In this document: piece by piece, positions 1 through 5,156 of the stretch
Position numbering within the stretch: position 1 is the stretch's first letter
Layout: every line of letters starts with the position of its first letter
NCBI GenBank assembly: GCA_964601765.1
Contig: CAZROR010000107.1
Span: 1-5,156, forward strand
Origin: SZUA-181 sp964601765
GTDB taxonomy: Bacteria > Pseudomonadota > Zetaproteobacteria > Mariprofundales > Mariprofundaceae
DNA: 5,156 nucleotides
Direction: 5' to 3'
Translations under genes and position numbers: made by a program
Notes under the pieces: generated by a model
Seen by the model: the letters and a program-made list of their open reading frames with translations, nothing else
Told to the model about the DNA's origin: nothing
Databases searched by the model: none

Positions 1-52
1 CCGCCCTCGCGCATCCTGCGCCATCCATCCGCGATCACATGAAAAATCCGGG

Positions 53-1318
53 CTAAACGATATCTTCCGTGTGTGGCTTGCTTTCCAGCGCGGCCTGCCG
101 TGAGGCATCAAAGGAGGGCGGCGCCACCTTCAGAATACGCTTACCGGCAAGCGAAATGGCCCAGGCCCCGACGGGTGCCGTCAGCAGGATGCTCAGGACA
201 GCGGCTGCAAGGATGATATCGCCGGGCCCTGTATTCATACCTGCGGCAGCCATGGCCGCGAGTGGCGCAGCACCGATGGCCGCCTGCACAGTTGCCTTCG
301 GGACATAGGAAATGATGACAAAAATGCGCTCAGCCACGGTCAGGTTGCTGCCAAGCAGACATACATAGGTGCCAATGCTGCGACCGACAAGCCCCAGGGC
401 GATGAGCACTGCTCCGGCCAGTCCTGTTTGCAATGCAACATGTACATTTACCTGCGCCCCGACCATTGTGAACAGGAGAATCTCGGCAAACACCCAGATT
501 TTGCCGAACTTCGCCGATAGCTCGTGGGCCTGGTGCTCGCGCTTTTCCAGAATGATGAAACCGATGGCCATGACGGCGAGCAGGGCGGCGAAGGGCACGA
601 TGCCTTCCAGCCGGTGCTCCAGGTCCATCAGCAGGATGGAGACACCGAGCACGACGAGTCCCTTTTTCGTGGCGCGCGGCTTGAAGCGATCGAACATGTG
701 ATACAGTGCCCAGCCCACGGCCAGGCCCACGGCGATGCCCAAGGCAATAGCGATAGGGATACCAGCCAGTTTCCATGCGATGCTGACATGCTGACCGGTA
801 TACATGCCGATGAGCACGCTGTAGATCACGATGACAAACACGTCATCAATCGAGGAGGCGGCAAGCACGAGCGTTGGAATGCCCTTTTCGGCACCCATGC
901 GTTTCTGGATGAAATCAATCATCAGGGGTACGACGACGGCTGGTGACACGGCGCCGAGAATTGCGCCGAGGATTGCAGACTCCATGTAGGTAAGCGGCAG
1001 CAGGTGCGGTCCCACCACAGTGATGGTGGCGCCTTCAAAGATGGCCGGAATCGCTGACAGCAGCAGCACCATGCGGCCGACGCGGTTCAGGGTGTCACGG
1101 CTAAGTTCAAGGCCCGCCCTGAGCAGGATAACGATCAGCGCGATAAGCCTGAGATCTGGTGAAATAGCGAGCAGATCGGGAGAGAGCAGGTTTAGCATGT
1201 ACGGGCCGAAGACAATGCCAGTGAGCAGCATGCCGATAAGTCCTGGCATTCTGAGTCTGCGAAAGCCCCAGTCCACCAGCAGGCAGATGATGATGAGTTC
1301 AGCGATTCCTACAGCCAA
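53..1318 (-). CDS. CPA-superfamily cation:proton antiporter under fluoride riboswitch control
   Basis: This is a 421-residue polytopic inner-membrane protein, close to the usual 380-430 residues of the membrane core of the monovalent cation:proton antiporter superfamily. Hydrophobic helices alternate from residue 3 to about 390, followed by a short hydrophilic tail. AVSPAVVVP (123-131) matches the unwound helix 4 and SSIDDV (155-160) supplies the paired ion-binding aspartates D158/D159. PKATVQAAIG (340-349) carries a lysine where NhaA and NapA have their helix-10 lysine. Asp-Asp plus Lys is the pattern of electrogenic CPA2-type exchangers; whether the cation is Na+ or K+ cannot be read. There is no C-terminal RCK/TrkA domain. 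The start is TTG: AAGGAGG lies five bases upstream, and the first ATG (residue 24) would remove helix 1. A fluoride riboswitch precedes the gene and crcB is divergent, so a role in fluoride stress is likely. Direct fluoride transport by this protein is not implied. The fold is certain, the substrate is not. Confidence 0.93.
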   Translation of the reverse strand: MAVGIAELIIICLLVDWGFRRLRMPGLIGMLLTGIVFGPYMLNLLSPDLLAISPDLRLIALIVILLRAGLELSRDTLNRVGRMVLLLSAIPAIFEGATITVVGPHLLPLTYMESAILGAILGAVSPAVVVPLMIDFIQKRMGAEKGIPTLVLAASSIDDVFVIVIYSVLIGMYTGQHVSIAWKLAGIPIAIALGIAVGLAVGWALYHMFDRFKPRATKKGLVVLGVSILLMDLEHRLEGIVPFAALLAVMAIGFIILEKREHQAHELSAKFGKIWVFAEILLFTMVGAQVNVHVALQTGLAGAVLIALGLVGRSIGTYVCLLGSNLTVAERIFVIISYVPKATVQAAIGAAPLAAMAAAGMNTGPGDIILAAAVLSILLTAPVGAWAISLAGKRILKVAPPSFDASRQAALESKPHTEDIV

Positions 1319-1323
1319 GCCAG

Positions 1324-1330
1324 CCTCCTT
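1324..1330 (-). promoter_or_regulatory. Ribosome binding site fixing the TTG start of the antiporter
   Basis: AAGGAGG on the minus strand ends five bases before TTG at 1318-1316. It is a near-perfect anti-16S match with suitable spacing, and no other start codon lies at a usable distance. It decides the choice of TTG and is also the apparent target of the riboswitch. Confidence 0.85.
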
Positions 1331-1354
1331 CCATCAACTGGATCGTGTCAGGAG
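1325..1354 (-). promoter_or_regulatory. Putative riboswitch expression platform: anti-Shine-Dalgarno hairpin
   Basis: CUCCU (1354-1350), which includes most of the aptamer's 3' pseudoknot strand, is perfectly complementary to AGGAG (1329-1325) within the antiporter's Shine-Dalgarno. The helix can be extended by UCC (1342-1340) with GGA (1332-1330), leaving a seven-base loop and a seven-base bulge. Without fluoride the Shine-Dalgarno would be hidden; with fluoride bound, ACUCC is held in the pseudoknot and the site is freed. No T-tract is present, which argues for translational control and not termination. The pairing is seen in the sequence; the switching mechanism is inferred. Confidence 0.6.
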
Positions 1355-1391
1355 TCATCAGCGCCATGGCATTAAGGGAACCCCATCCCTG
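1349..1391 (-). ncRNA. Fluoride riboswitch aptamer (crcB motif)
   Basis: Read on the minus strand, AGGGA (1390-1386) pairs perfectly with UCCCU (1379-1375) to form P1, enclosing the loop UGGGGU. The loop's GGGGU (1384-1380) can form the diagnostic pseudoknot with ACUCC (1355-1351), with one G-U pair. The conserved UGAUGAC stretch (1360-1354) lies immediately before and into this strand. A short GC-rich element (about 1370-1361) can form the small third helix. The order P1, loop GAUGGxGU, short helix, UGAUGACUCCU is that of known fluoride aptamers, such as the one upstream of crcB in Bacillus cereus. The known family binds fluoride through Mg2+ ions and turns on fluoride-resistance genes. It reads towards the antiporter gene, whose start lies about 30 bases downstream, and not towards crcB. 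Confidence 0.92.
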
Positions 1392-1436
1392 TATCTGGGG
1401 CTAACCTCAGCACAGCCATGCAGCGAAGGCAAGGGG

Positions 1437-1442
1437 TATATT
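1437..1442 (+). promoter_or_regulatory. Possible -10 element for crcB
   Basis: TATATT on the plus strand lies about 80 bases before crcB. No recognisable -35 sits 16-18 bases upstream, where the sequence is AGCCAT at the 17-base spacing. This is only a weak candidate promoter, but it is the best -10 match in the divergent region on this strand. Confidence 0.25.
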
Positions 1443-1524
1443 TTCCCGGCAGTTGCGCAGCCGCCTCCGGATGGGGATATTTGGCCTGCCATTACCGATA
1501 GCGGTGTGGACAAGGGGGAGAGGC

Positions 1525-1899
1525 ATGCGTGAGCTCATGGTGATTGCGGCGGGAGGCGCGGTGGGTGCCAGTCTGCGCTGGCTGGTTGCAGGTGCCATTC
1601 AGCGTGCCACGGGCGGTGCCTTCCCCTGGGGCACGTTTGTCGTGAACGCGCTGGGCAGCTTTCTGCTCGGGTTTCTCTTTATCTGGCTGCTGGAGCGCAG
1701 CAGTGTGGGTGGCCTCGCACGCCTGGCGATTACCGTGGGCTTTCTTGGTGCCTTTACGACGTTTTCAACCTTTTCCTATGAATCACTGCACCTGATGCGG
1801 GAGGGGGCATTTGGCCTGGCTGCGGCCAATGTACTGGGACAGGTGACGGTTTGCCTGGCCCTGGCCTGGCTCGGTGTGCAGCTGGCGCGGCTCATCTGA
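1525..1899 (+). CDS. crcB: CrcB/Fluc fluoride channel
   Basis: This encodes a 124-residue integral membrane protein, the normal length for the family, with four hydrophobic helices. Fluc channels work as antiparallel dimers in the inner membrane and let cytoplasmic fluoride leave passively. Family hallmarks are all present: GGAVGASLRW (10-19), GTFVVNALGSFLLGF (36-50) with the pore asparagine N41, and GFLGAFTTFSTFSYE (72-86) with the two phenylalanines F80 and F83 that line the fluoride path. ATG at 1525 is preferred. It follows AAGGGGGAG with four further bases, and the N-terminus then aligns with the family, whereas an upstream in-frame ATG at 1453 would add 24 atypical residues. It is divergent from the riboswitch-controlled antiporter and is followed after 28 bases by a membrane protein gene. 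No fluoride riboswitch is visible on its own strand. Identification is secure. Confidence 0.96.
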   Translation: MRELMVIAAGGAVGASLRWLVAGAIQRATGGAFPWGTFVVNALGSFLLGFLFIWLLERSSVGGLARLAITVGFLGAFTTFSTFSYESLHLMREGAFGLAAANVLGQVTVCLALAWLGVQLARLI

Positions 1900-1927
1900 G
1901 CAGCACACATGATCAGAAAGGGGAAAT

Positions 1928-2440
1928 ATGAAGCTTAGGGATCACATTCTGCGGGTTGTAACGATGGCCCTCATCATGATGGCTGCCCTGCTGCTGTTCT
2001 TTGATGATGTCGTGAATTTTGTTGGTTCATTGCTCGTCTTGCCCGTGCTGAATACGCTTCTCGGGCTGGGGAAGCACATTGCCGGCATGCTGGATAGACT
2101 GGTGGGCCCGGGCTCGCAGCTGCTCTTTCTGGCGGGTAACCTTGTGATGGTGATGCTGGTGCTGAAATCGGTTTCATTTCATCGCTTCACCATAGGCAAG
2201 CCCAGAATGACGCATCTGCTAATCGCCTCGGCAACCTTTCTGGCCGGTTTGTCTCTGCTGGTCGTGCAGGGCGGATTCAGCCTCGGTTTCCCGGAATATG
2301 CCATTAGCGAAGACCTGAAGGGCATCTCCAAATTGCTAATGGGTGGTGAAGGGTTAATTGTTTCCTATGCGCCGTTTTATTTTGCCTGGAAGGCGCGGCC
2401 CAAACCTCCGCCTGTGATCAGAAACGAGGATGTCGGATAA
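1928..2440 (+). CDS. Unrecognised four-helix-type membrane protein downstream of crcB
   Basis: This encodes a 170-residue protein of unknown family. It is strongly hydrophobic, with likely membrane segments near residues 10-25, 30-47, 62-82 and 96-115, and a weaker one near 138-154. The charged C-terminal tail (about 155-170) is proline-rich: KARPKPPPV. The N-terminus MKLRDHILR followed by a hydrophobic run suggests a membrane anchor, with no obvious signal-peptidase site. I see no catalytic motif. ATG at 1928 has AAAGGGG ending four bases upstream. The gene starts 28 bases after the crcB stop with no terminator between, so co-transcription with the fluoride channel is likely. Its role is unknown; an accessory role in fluoride or envelope ion homeostasis is inferred only from position. 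The coding call is firm because of the ribosome site, long open frame and coherent hydrophobicity. Confidence 0.85.
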   Translation: MKLRDHILRVVTMALIMMAALLLFFDDVVNFVGSLLVLPVLNTLLGLGKHIAGMLDRLVGPGSQLLFLAGNLVMVMLVLKSVSFHRFTIGKPRMTHLLIASATFLAGLSLLVVQGGFSLGFPEYAISEDLKGISKLLMGGEGLIVSYAPFYFAWKARPKPPPVIRNEDVG

Positions 2441-2460
2441 TCGCCTGTGTGAAGCCGACC

Positions 2461-4263
2461 CTAATCAGCTGAATCGAAATCGAAGCCCTTTTCCCTGAAC
2501 AGGCGTATGCAGGCATCCACGGCATCGGGATCGAACCATTTGCCCCGCTTTGCGCTGATCTCATCCAGGGCAGCATCCATGCCAAGTGCCGGCCGGTAGG
2601 GGCGGTGGCTGCTCATCGCTTCCACGACATCGGCGACGGCCACGATGCGGGCCTCCAGGCAGATTTCATCACCCTTGAGCCCCTGCGGATAGCCGGAGCC
2701 GTCCAGGCGTTCGTGATGCTGGTAAGCGATGTCCGCCACTGGCCAGGGAAAGTCGATGTCTTTCAGGATATCGTAACCAACGCGCACATGGCTTTTGACA
2801 AGCTCGTATTCCATGGCACTCAGCCTGCCCGGCTTGGAAAGGATTTCCGCTGGCAGATGAATCTTGCCGATATCGTGGATCATACCGCCTAGCCGTATGC
2901 CTTCATCCACGTCTCTGCCTAGCCCCATTTCGCAGGCGATGGCGCAGGCCAGCCTGGCCACACGTTGCTGGTGGCCGGCTGTATACGGATCACGCGCCTC
3001 CACGGCCTTGCTGATGGCCGAGATCGTGCTTTGCAGGGCTGCCTGTAACTGTTCATGGCTTTTCTGCAGGGCGTCCCGCGCCTTCACCTGTTCGGAGATA
3101 TCCAGAAAAGTGACAACAGCGCCGACAACGTTGTCGGCCTCGAAGATGGGAAAGGCCCAGTATGCAGCCGGAAAACTGGTGCCGTCCCTACGCCAGAGCA
3201 CCTCATCGTCCACATGTGCGCCAACGCCCTGCCGAAAGGCCTTGAGAATGTGGCATTCTCTGGCCGGATAATGTGATCCGTCTGGCCGTGTGTGATGGAT
3301 GAGGCCATGCATATTGGCGCCAATCAGCTCGGAAGGATCATCATAACCGAGCAGGCGACAGCAGGCGGCGTTGGCAAAGGTGCAGTTACCTTCCATGTTC
3401 AGGCCGTAGATGCCTTCTGCCGTTGAATCAAGCAGCAACCGGACCCGCCTTTCACTCCTTCTGATGTGATCTTCTGTCCTTTTTCGGGCTGTGATGTCCG
3501 TGACCACACCGAGGATAGCCTGCCCGTCCGCGTAGGGGATGAGCTTGGTGGAATGTATGGTCTCCACCTTTTTTCCATCCCGCGTGATGAGTGTGCACTC
3601 ATAGGGTGGTACGTCTTCGCCACGCATGTGCCGTCTGAAGTTAGCATCGATTTTCTCGAGGTCTTCCGGGGCGATAAGTGTGCGGAAGTCGAAATCAGGG
3701 GCCAGAAATTCCCGTTGGCTGTAGCCCATGATTTTTTCACATTGCCTGTTGGCGAATACAACCCGCCCCCTTTGGTTGATGAAGATCATGTTGGGGGATT
3801 GCTCTGTCAGGGTCCGGAATTTTTCTTCTGATTCCTTGAGCGCCTCGAGGATTTTGCGCTGTTTGCTTATGTCCCGAATGATGCCTGTTGTGTGCCAGCA
3901 TCCGTCCTGCTGGAAGGCAGAAATGGAAAGTGATACCGGGAATTCGGAGCCATCCTTGTGTCTGGCGACGCACTCGCTGGTTTTTCCAATCAGCGGTCCT
4001 TTCCCGGTTTCGACGAACTTTTCAAACCCGTGCTTGGCCTTATCCTGCATGCGTGCAGGCACGATAAGCTCGTGCAGGTCTTTGCCTATCGCCTCCCTAG
4101 TATTGTAGCCGAACATTTTTGTGGCGGCGCGGTTCCAGATAGTGATGTGCCCATGGTGGTCGATGCCGAGAATGGCATCAGGCGCTGCACGGACCAGTGA
4201 TGCAAGCTGCTTTTTGATGACAGGGGAAGCCGGCTGAGAAGAGAGGCGTTTCTTTTTGCTCAT
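2461..4263 (-). CDS. Triple-PAS HD-GYP sensor, probable cyclic-di-GMP phosphodiesterase
   Basis: This 600-residue protein has no signal peptide or membrane helix, so it should be cytosolic. PAS domains span about 20-135, 145-262 and 270-395; each ends in a DI(S/T)-type PAC signature (DIS 131-133, DIT 256-258, DIS 388-390) followed by a helical linker. The C-terminal HD-GYP domain (about 413-595) looks intact: H431, the HD pair H463/D464 in HDIGKIHLP, H492, H516/H517 in HHERLDGSGYPQG with GYP at 524-526, and D545 in VAVADVVEAM. These match the metal ligands and specificity motif of c-di-GMP-hydrolysing members. The ligands of the PAS domains cannot be read. ATG at 4263 (MSKKKRLS) is chosen because GGAG motifs lie 3 and 9 bases upstream; a GTG at 4332 would add 23 residues with no PAS-like content. 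It converges with the crcB operon, 20 bases between stops, and lies downstream of vapC. No GGDEF domain or receiver domain is present. Confidence 0.93.
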   Translation of the reverse strand: MSKKKRLSSQPASPVIKKQLASLVRAAPDAILGIDHHGHITIWNRAATKMFGYNTREAIGKDLHELIVPARMQDKAKHGFEKFVETGKGPLIGKTSECVARHKDGSEFPVSLSISAFQQDGCWHTTGIIRDISKQRKILEALKESEEKFRTLTEQSPNMIFINQRGRVVFANRQCEKIMGYSQREFLAPDFDFRTLIAPEDLEKIDANFRRHMRGEDVPPYECTLITRDGKKVETIHSTKLIPYADGQAILGVVTDITARKRTEDHIRRSERRVRLLLDSTAEGIYGLNMEGNCTFANAACCRLLGYDDPSELIGANMHGLIHHTRPDGSHYPARECHILKAFRQGVGAHVDDEVLWRRDGTSFPAAYWAFPIFEADNVVGAVVTFLDISEQVKARDALQKSHEQLQAALQSTISAISKAVEARDPYTAGHQQRVARLACAIACEMGLGRDVDEGIRLGGMIHDIGKIHLPAEILSKPGRLSAMEYELVKSHVRVGYDILKDIDFPWPVADIAYQHHERLDGSGYPQGLKGDEICLEARIVAVADVVEAMSSHRPYRPALGMDAALDEISAKRGKWFDPDAVDACIRLFREKGFDFDSAD

Positions 4264-4309
4264 GATCTCCTGCTCCGCTTGTGGCGGCTTGTGGCCCGAA
4301 GGTATGCAT

Positions 4310-4338
4310 GGACAGCATGCAGAGAGCCGCACCTGTCC
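4310..4338 (-). other. Hairpin between vapC and the HD-GYP gene
   Basis: On the minus strand GGACAG (4338-4333) pairs with CTGTCC (4315-4310). The stem can continue with GTGC (4332-4329) against GCAT (4320-4317), leaving one bulged G and an eight-base loop. No T-tract follows, so it is not a classical intrinsic terminator. It could stabilise or separate the vapC message from the sensor message. The inverted repeat is seen; any function is inferred. Confidence 0.4.
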
Positions 4339-4353
4339 TGACGAGGGGCAAGG

Positions 4354-4743
4354 TTACGTAACAAGGCGTGCATTAGGCAGCTTGGCCAGGCGTTCATCAA
4401 AAGTGAACAGGACATGGCATCTTGCCTTACTTTCGGCAGCAATCAGGCAGTCGGAGAAGTCGGCCTTGTTGCGTTTATAGGCAGTGAGTGCTTCCATGAA
4501 ACAGGCCTCACCTTGCAGTACCAGCGCCTGGTTGTGCAGCAGGTGCTCAAGAACCCTGATGATTTCCTTCTTGCCGAGATGGTAGGCGGCATGCAGCACC
4601 TGTACTGCTTCGGTCTGCACGACCTGGGTGATGAACACCTGCTCGGCCCTTGTCGCCAGCTCACGTGCTGCCTGCACCTCATCTGGCTGGCCTGGATCAT
4701 CCACGAGCATGCGGATGAGAACGCTTGTATCAACAGCAATCAT
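4354..4743 (-). CDS. vapC: VapC-type PIN-domain ribonuclease toxin
   Basis: This is a 129-residue single PIN domain, typical length for VapC toxins, which are Mg2+-dependent RNases often cutting tRNA or rRNA. The acidic active-site residues are in place: D5 in VDTSVLIR, E45 in QTEAVQVL, D95 and D98 in KADFSDCLIA, and D116 in FTFDERLAKL. The toxin therefore looks catalytically intact; its RNA target cannot be read. The ATG overlaps the antitoxin stop (ATGA, 4743-4740), indicating translational coupling, and it follows its AbrB-type antitoxin on the same strand. The next gene on this strand, the PAS/HD-GYP sensor, starts 90 bases after the stop. Family assignment is secure; species-specific names such as FitB-like are possible alternatives. 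Confidence 0.93.
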   Translation of the reverse strand: MIAVDTSVLIRMLVDDPGQPDEVQAARELATRAEQVFITQVVQTEAVQVLHAAYHLGKKEIIRVLEHLLHNQALVLQGEACFMEALTAYKRNKADFSDCLIAAESKARCHVLFTFDERLAKLPNARLVT

Positions 4744-4970
4744 ACAGCGTCCCGGCTTTGGATGGCGAGATCCATCTCCTCCACGCTGATGCTGTGCTTG
4801 GCCTGGGCGATGCCGAAGGCGGCACCGATATCCCTGACGATGGGCAGAAGCACCACCCTGTCCTCCTCCATGATAAAGCCTACGCGATCACCCTGACGGA
4901 TGCCCAGGCTCTTGCGCACGCTGGCCGGGATCGTGACCTGACCTTTCGTGGTAAGCGTGGATGTTTGCAT
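4740..4970 (-). CDS. vapB: AbrB/MazE-fold VapB antitoxin
   Basis: This is a 76-residue protein. Residues 3-46 form a swapped-hairpin AbrB/SpoVT DNA-binding domain with the signature TTKGQVTIPASVRKSLGI (7-24), then QGDRVGF and a second strand, DRVVLLPI. The C-terminal 30 residues (about 47-76) are charged and helical, as expected for the segment that wraps around and blocks the toxin. It should neutralise the PIN toxin encoded just downstream and, as a dimer or with the toxin, repress its own promoter. ATG at 4970 follows AGGAGG with an eight-base spacer. The stop overlaps the vapC start. It is transcribed from a near-consensus promoter with inverted repeats about 30-60 bases upstream. Length and layout are normal for this class. 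Confidence 0.93.
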   Translation of the reverse strand: MQTSTLTTKGQVTIPASVRKSLGIRQGDRVGFIMEEDRVVLLPIVRDIGAAFGIAQAKHSISVEEMDLAIQSRDAV

Positions 4971-4991
4971 ACCAATTTCCTCCTAATGGGT

Positions 4992-5014
4992 ATTACATCT
5001 TATACATAGGTAAT
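4992..5014. promoter_or_regulatory. Second inverted repeat over the -10 element of vapBC
   Basis: ATTAC (4992-4996) and GTAAT (5010-5014) form a five-base inverted repeat centred at 5003, inside the -10 element. With the repeat at 5020-5039 it would let a repressor cover both promoter elements. It is shorter than that site and so less certain. Confidence 0.4.
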
Positions 5015-5027
5015 GCATAGATGTCAA
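4999..5027 (-). promoter_or_regulatory. Sigma70 promoter of vapBC
   Basis: On the minus strand a perfect TTGACA (5027-5022) is separated by 17 bases from TATAAG (5004-4999), which matches TATAAT at five of six positions. The expected transcription start near 4990 lies just before AGGAGG and the vapB ATG, giving a leader of about 20 bases. It is the strongest promoter-like sequence in the window. Confidence 0.85.
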
Positions 5028-5039
5028 CCGTAAGACATC
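5020..5039. promoter_or_regulatory. Putative VapB operator over the -35 element
   Basis: GATGTC (5020-5025) and GACATC (5034-5039) form a perfect six-base inverted repeat with an eight-base spacer, overlapping the -35 hexamer of the vapBC promoter. AbrB-fold antitoxins bind symmetric sites of this kind in their own promoters, so this is the best operator candidate. The symmetry is seen; binding is inferred. Confidence 0.55.
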
Positions 5040-5156
5040 ATGGGTGCCATCGGTAGTGCAGGCAAGGGAATCATCGGAGTACGGCTGGTAGGTTGGCACA
5101 GTCGGTTTGACATCTTTTTTTGTTGGCGTTAGCAAACGCAAGGAGAATGAGAGGGG
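5040..5156. other. Right-edge non-coding stretch
   Basis: No convincing gene is visible here. Only 29-30 residue open frames occur, without ribosome sites. The stretch holds a GACATC half-site (5109-5114), a plus-strand TTGACA (5107-5112) followed 17 bases later by the poor -10 TAGCAA, a T-tract (5115-5121) and a five-base hairpin GCGTT/AACGC (5126-5139). AAGGAG (5140-5145) could be a ribosome site for a gene beyond the window, but an ATG follows it after only one base. Confidence 0.4.

Noticed and set aside
1392..1475. Sigma70 promoter for the riboswitch transcript on the minus strand
   Set aside because: TTGCCT and TTCGCT resemble -35 boxes, but the partners at 17 bases (TGAGGT, TTAGCC) are poor -10 elements. 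I could not support a specific site.
1455..1510. Second fluoride riboswitch on the plus strand before crcB
   Set aside because: GGATGGGGAT resembles the aptamer 5' part, but no complementary P1 strand or UGAUGxCxCC pseudoknot strand follows.
1453..1524. N-terminal extension of crcB from the upstream in-frame ATG
   Set aside because: The 24 extra residues do not resemble CrcB N-termini and have no good ribosome site, while ATG 1525 has AAGGGGGAG at proper spacing and yields the standard family length.
2432..2459. GTCGG/CCGAC inverted repeat between the convergent genes as a bidirectional terminator
   Set aside because: Only five base pairs with an 18-base loop and no T-tract on either side.
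2442..2505. CGCCTGT/ACAGGCG inverted repeat as a terminator
   Set aside because: The seven-base arms are about 50 bases apart and no T-tract follows; likely chance.
4264..4332. Extended start (GTG at 4332) of the PAS/HD-GYP gene
   Set aside because: The added residues are cysteine- and proline-rich with no domain match, and the frame crosses the vapC-downstream hairpin. ATG 4263 has nearby GGAG motifs.
5040..5132. Short plus-strand open frame (30 residues, ATG 5040 to TAG 5132)
   Set aside because: No ribosome site, it overlaps the operator repeat, and it has no recognisable composition.
5126..5139. Small hairpin as an intrinsic terminator or integron attC site
   Set aside because: The T-tract precedes the stem on the plus strand and would be an A-tract on the minus strand, so it is not a terminator. 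The GTTRRRY/RYYYAAC core pair of attC sites is absent.

Overview
The window looks like a piece of a proteobacterial chromosome. Its GC content is moderate to high, most genes have canonical Shine-Dalgarno sequences, and it carries a multi-PAS HD-GYP protein and a VapBC pair of the AbrB/PIN type. A gammaproteobacterium is plausible, but nothing here fixes the taxon. No rRNA, tRNA, CRISPR array or complete insertion sequence is visible.

Left half (about 1-2440): a fluoride-response module arranged around a divergent intergenic region. On the minus strand a CPA-type cation:proton antiporter (53-1318) is preceded by a clear fluoride (crcB-motif) riboswitch at 1349-1391. The antiporter starts at TTG, behind a strong AAGGAGG. 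The riboswitch's pseudoknot strand is complementary to that Shine-Dalgarno, so a translational switch can be read directly from the sequence. On the plus strand lies crcB, a Fluc-type fluoride channel (1525-1899). Twenty-eight bases further on is an unrecognised 170-residue membrane protein (1928-2440), probably in the same operon. The inferred joint task is removing fluoride that enters as HF and correcting the proton and cation imbalance this causes.

Middle (2461-4263): a minus-strand gene converging on the fluoride operon with only 20 bases between the stops. It encodes a 600-residue soluble sensor with three PAS domains and an intact HD-GYP domain, a likely cyclic-di-GMP phosphodiesterase.

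Right part (4354-4970): a minus-strand vapB-vapC toxin-antitoxin operon with an ATGA overlap. It is driven by a near-consensus sigma70 promoter (TTGACA, 17 bases, TATAAG) that carries two inverted repeats, the likely operators. A 90-base gap with a hairpin but no T-tract separates vapC from the HD-GYP gene, so read-through is possible. The right edge (5045-5156) holds no convincing gene. It has another GACATC half-site, a lone TTGACA on the plus strand, and a small hairpin.
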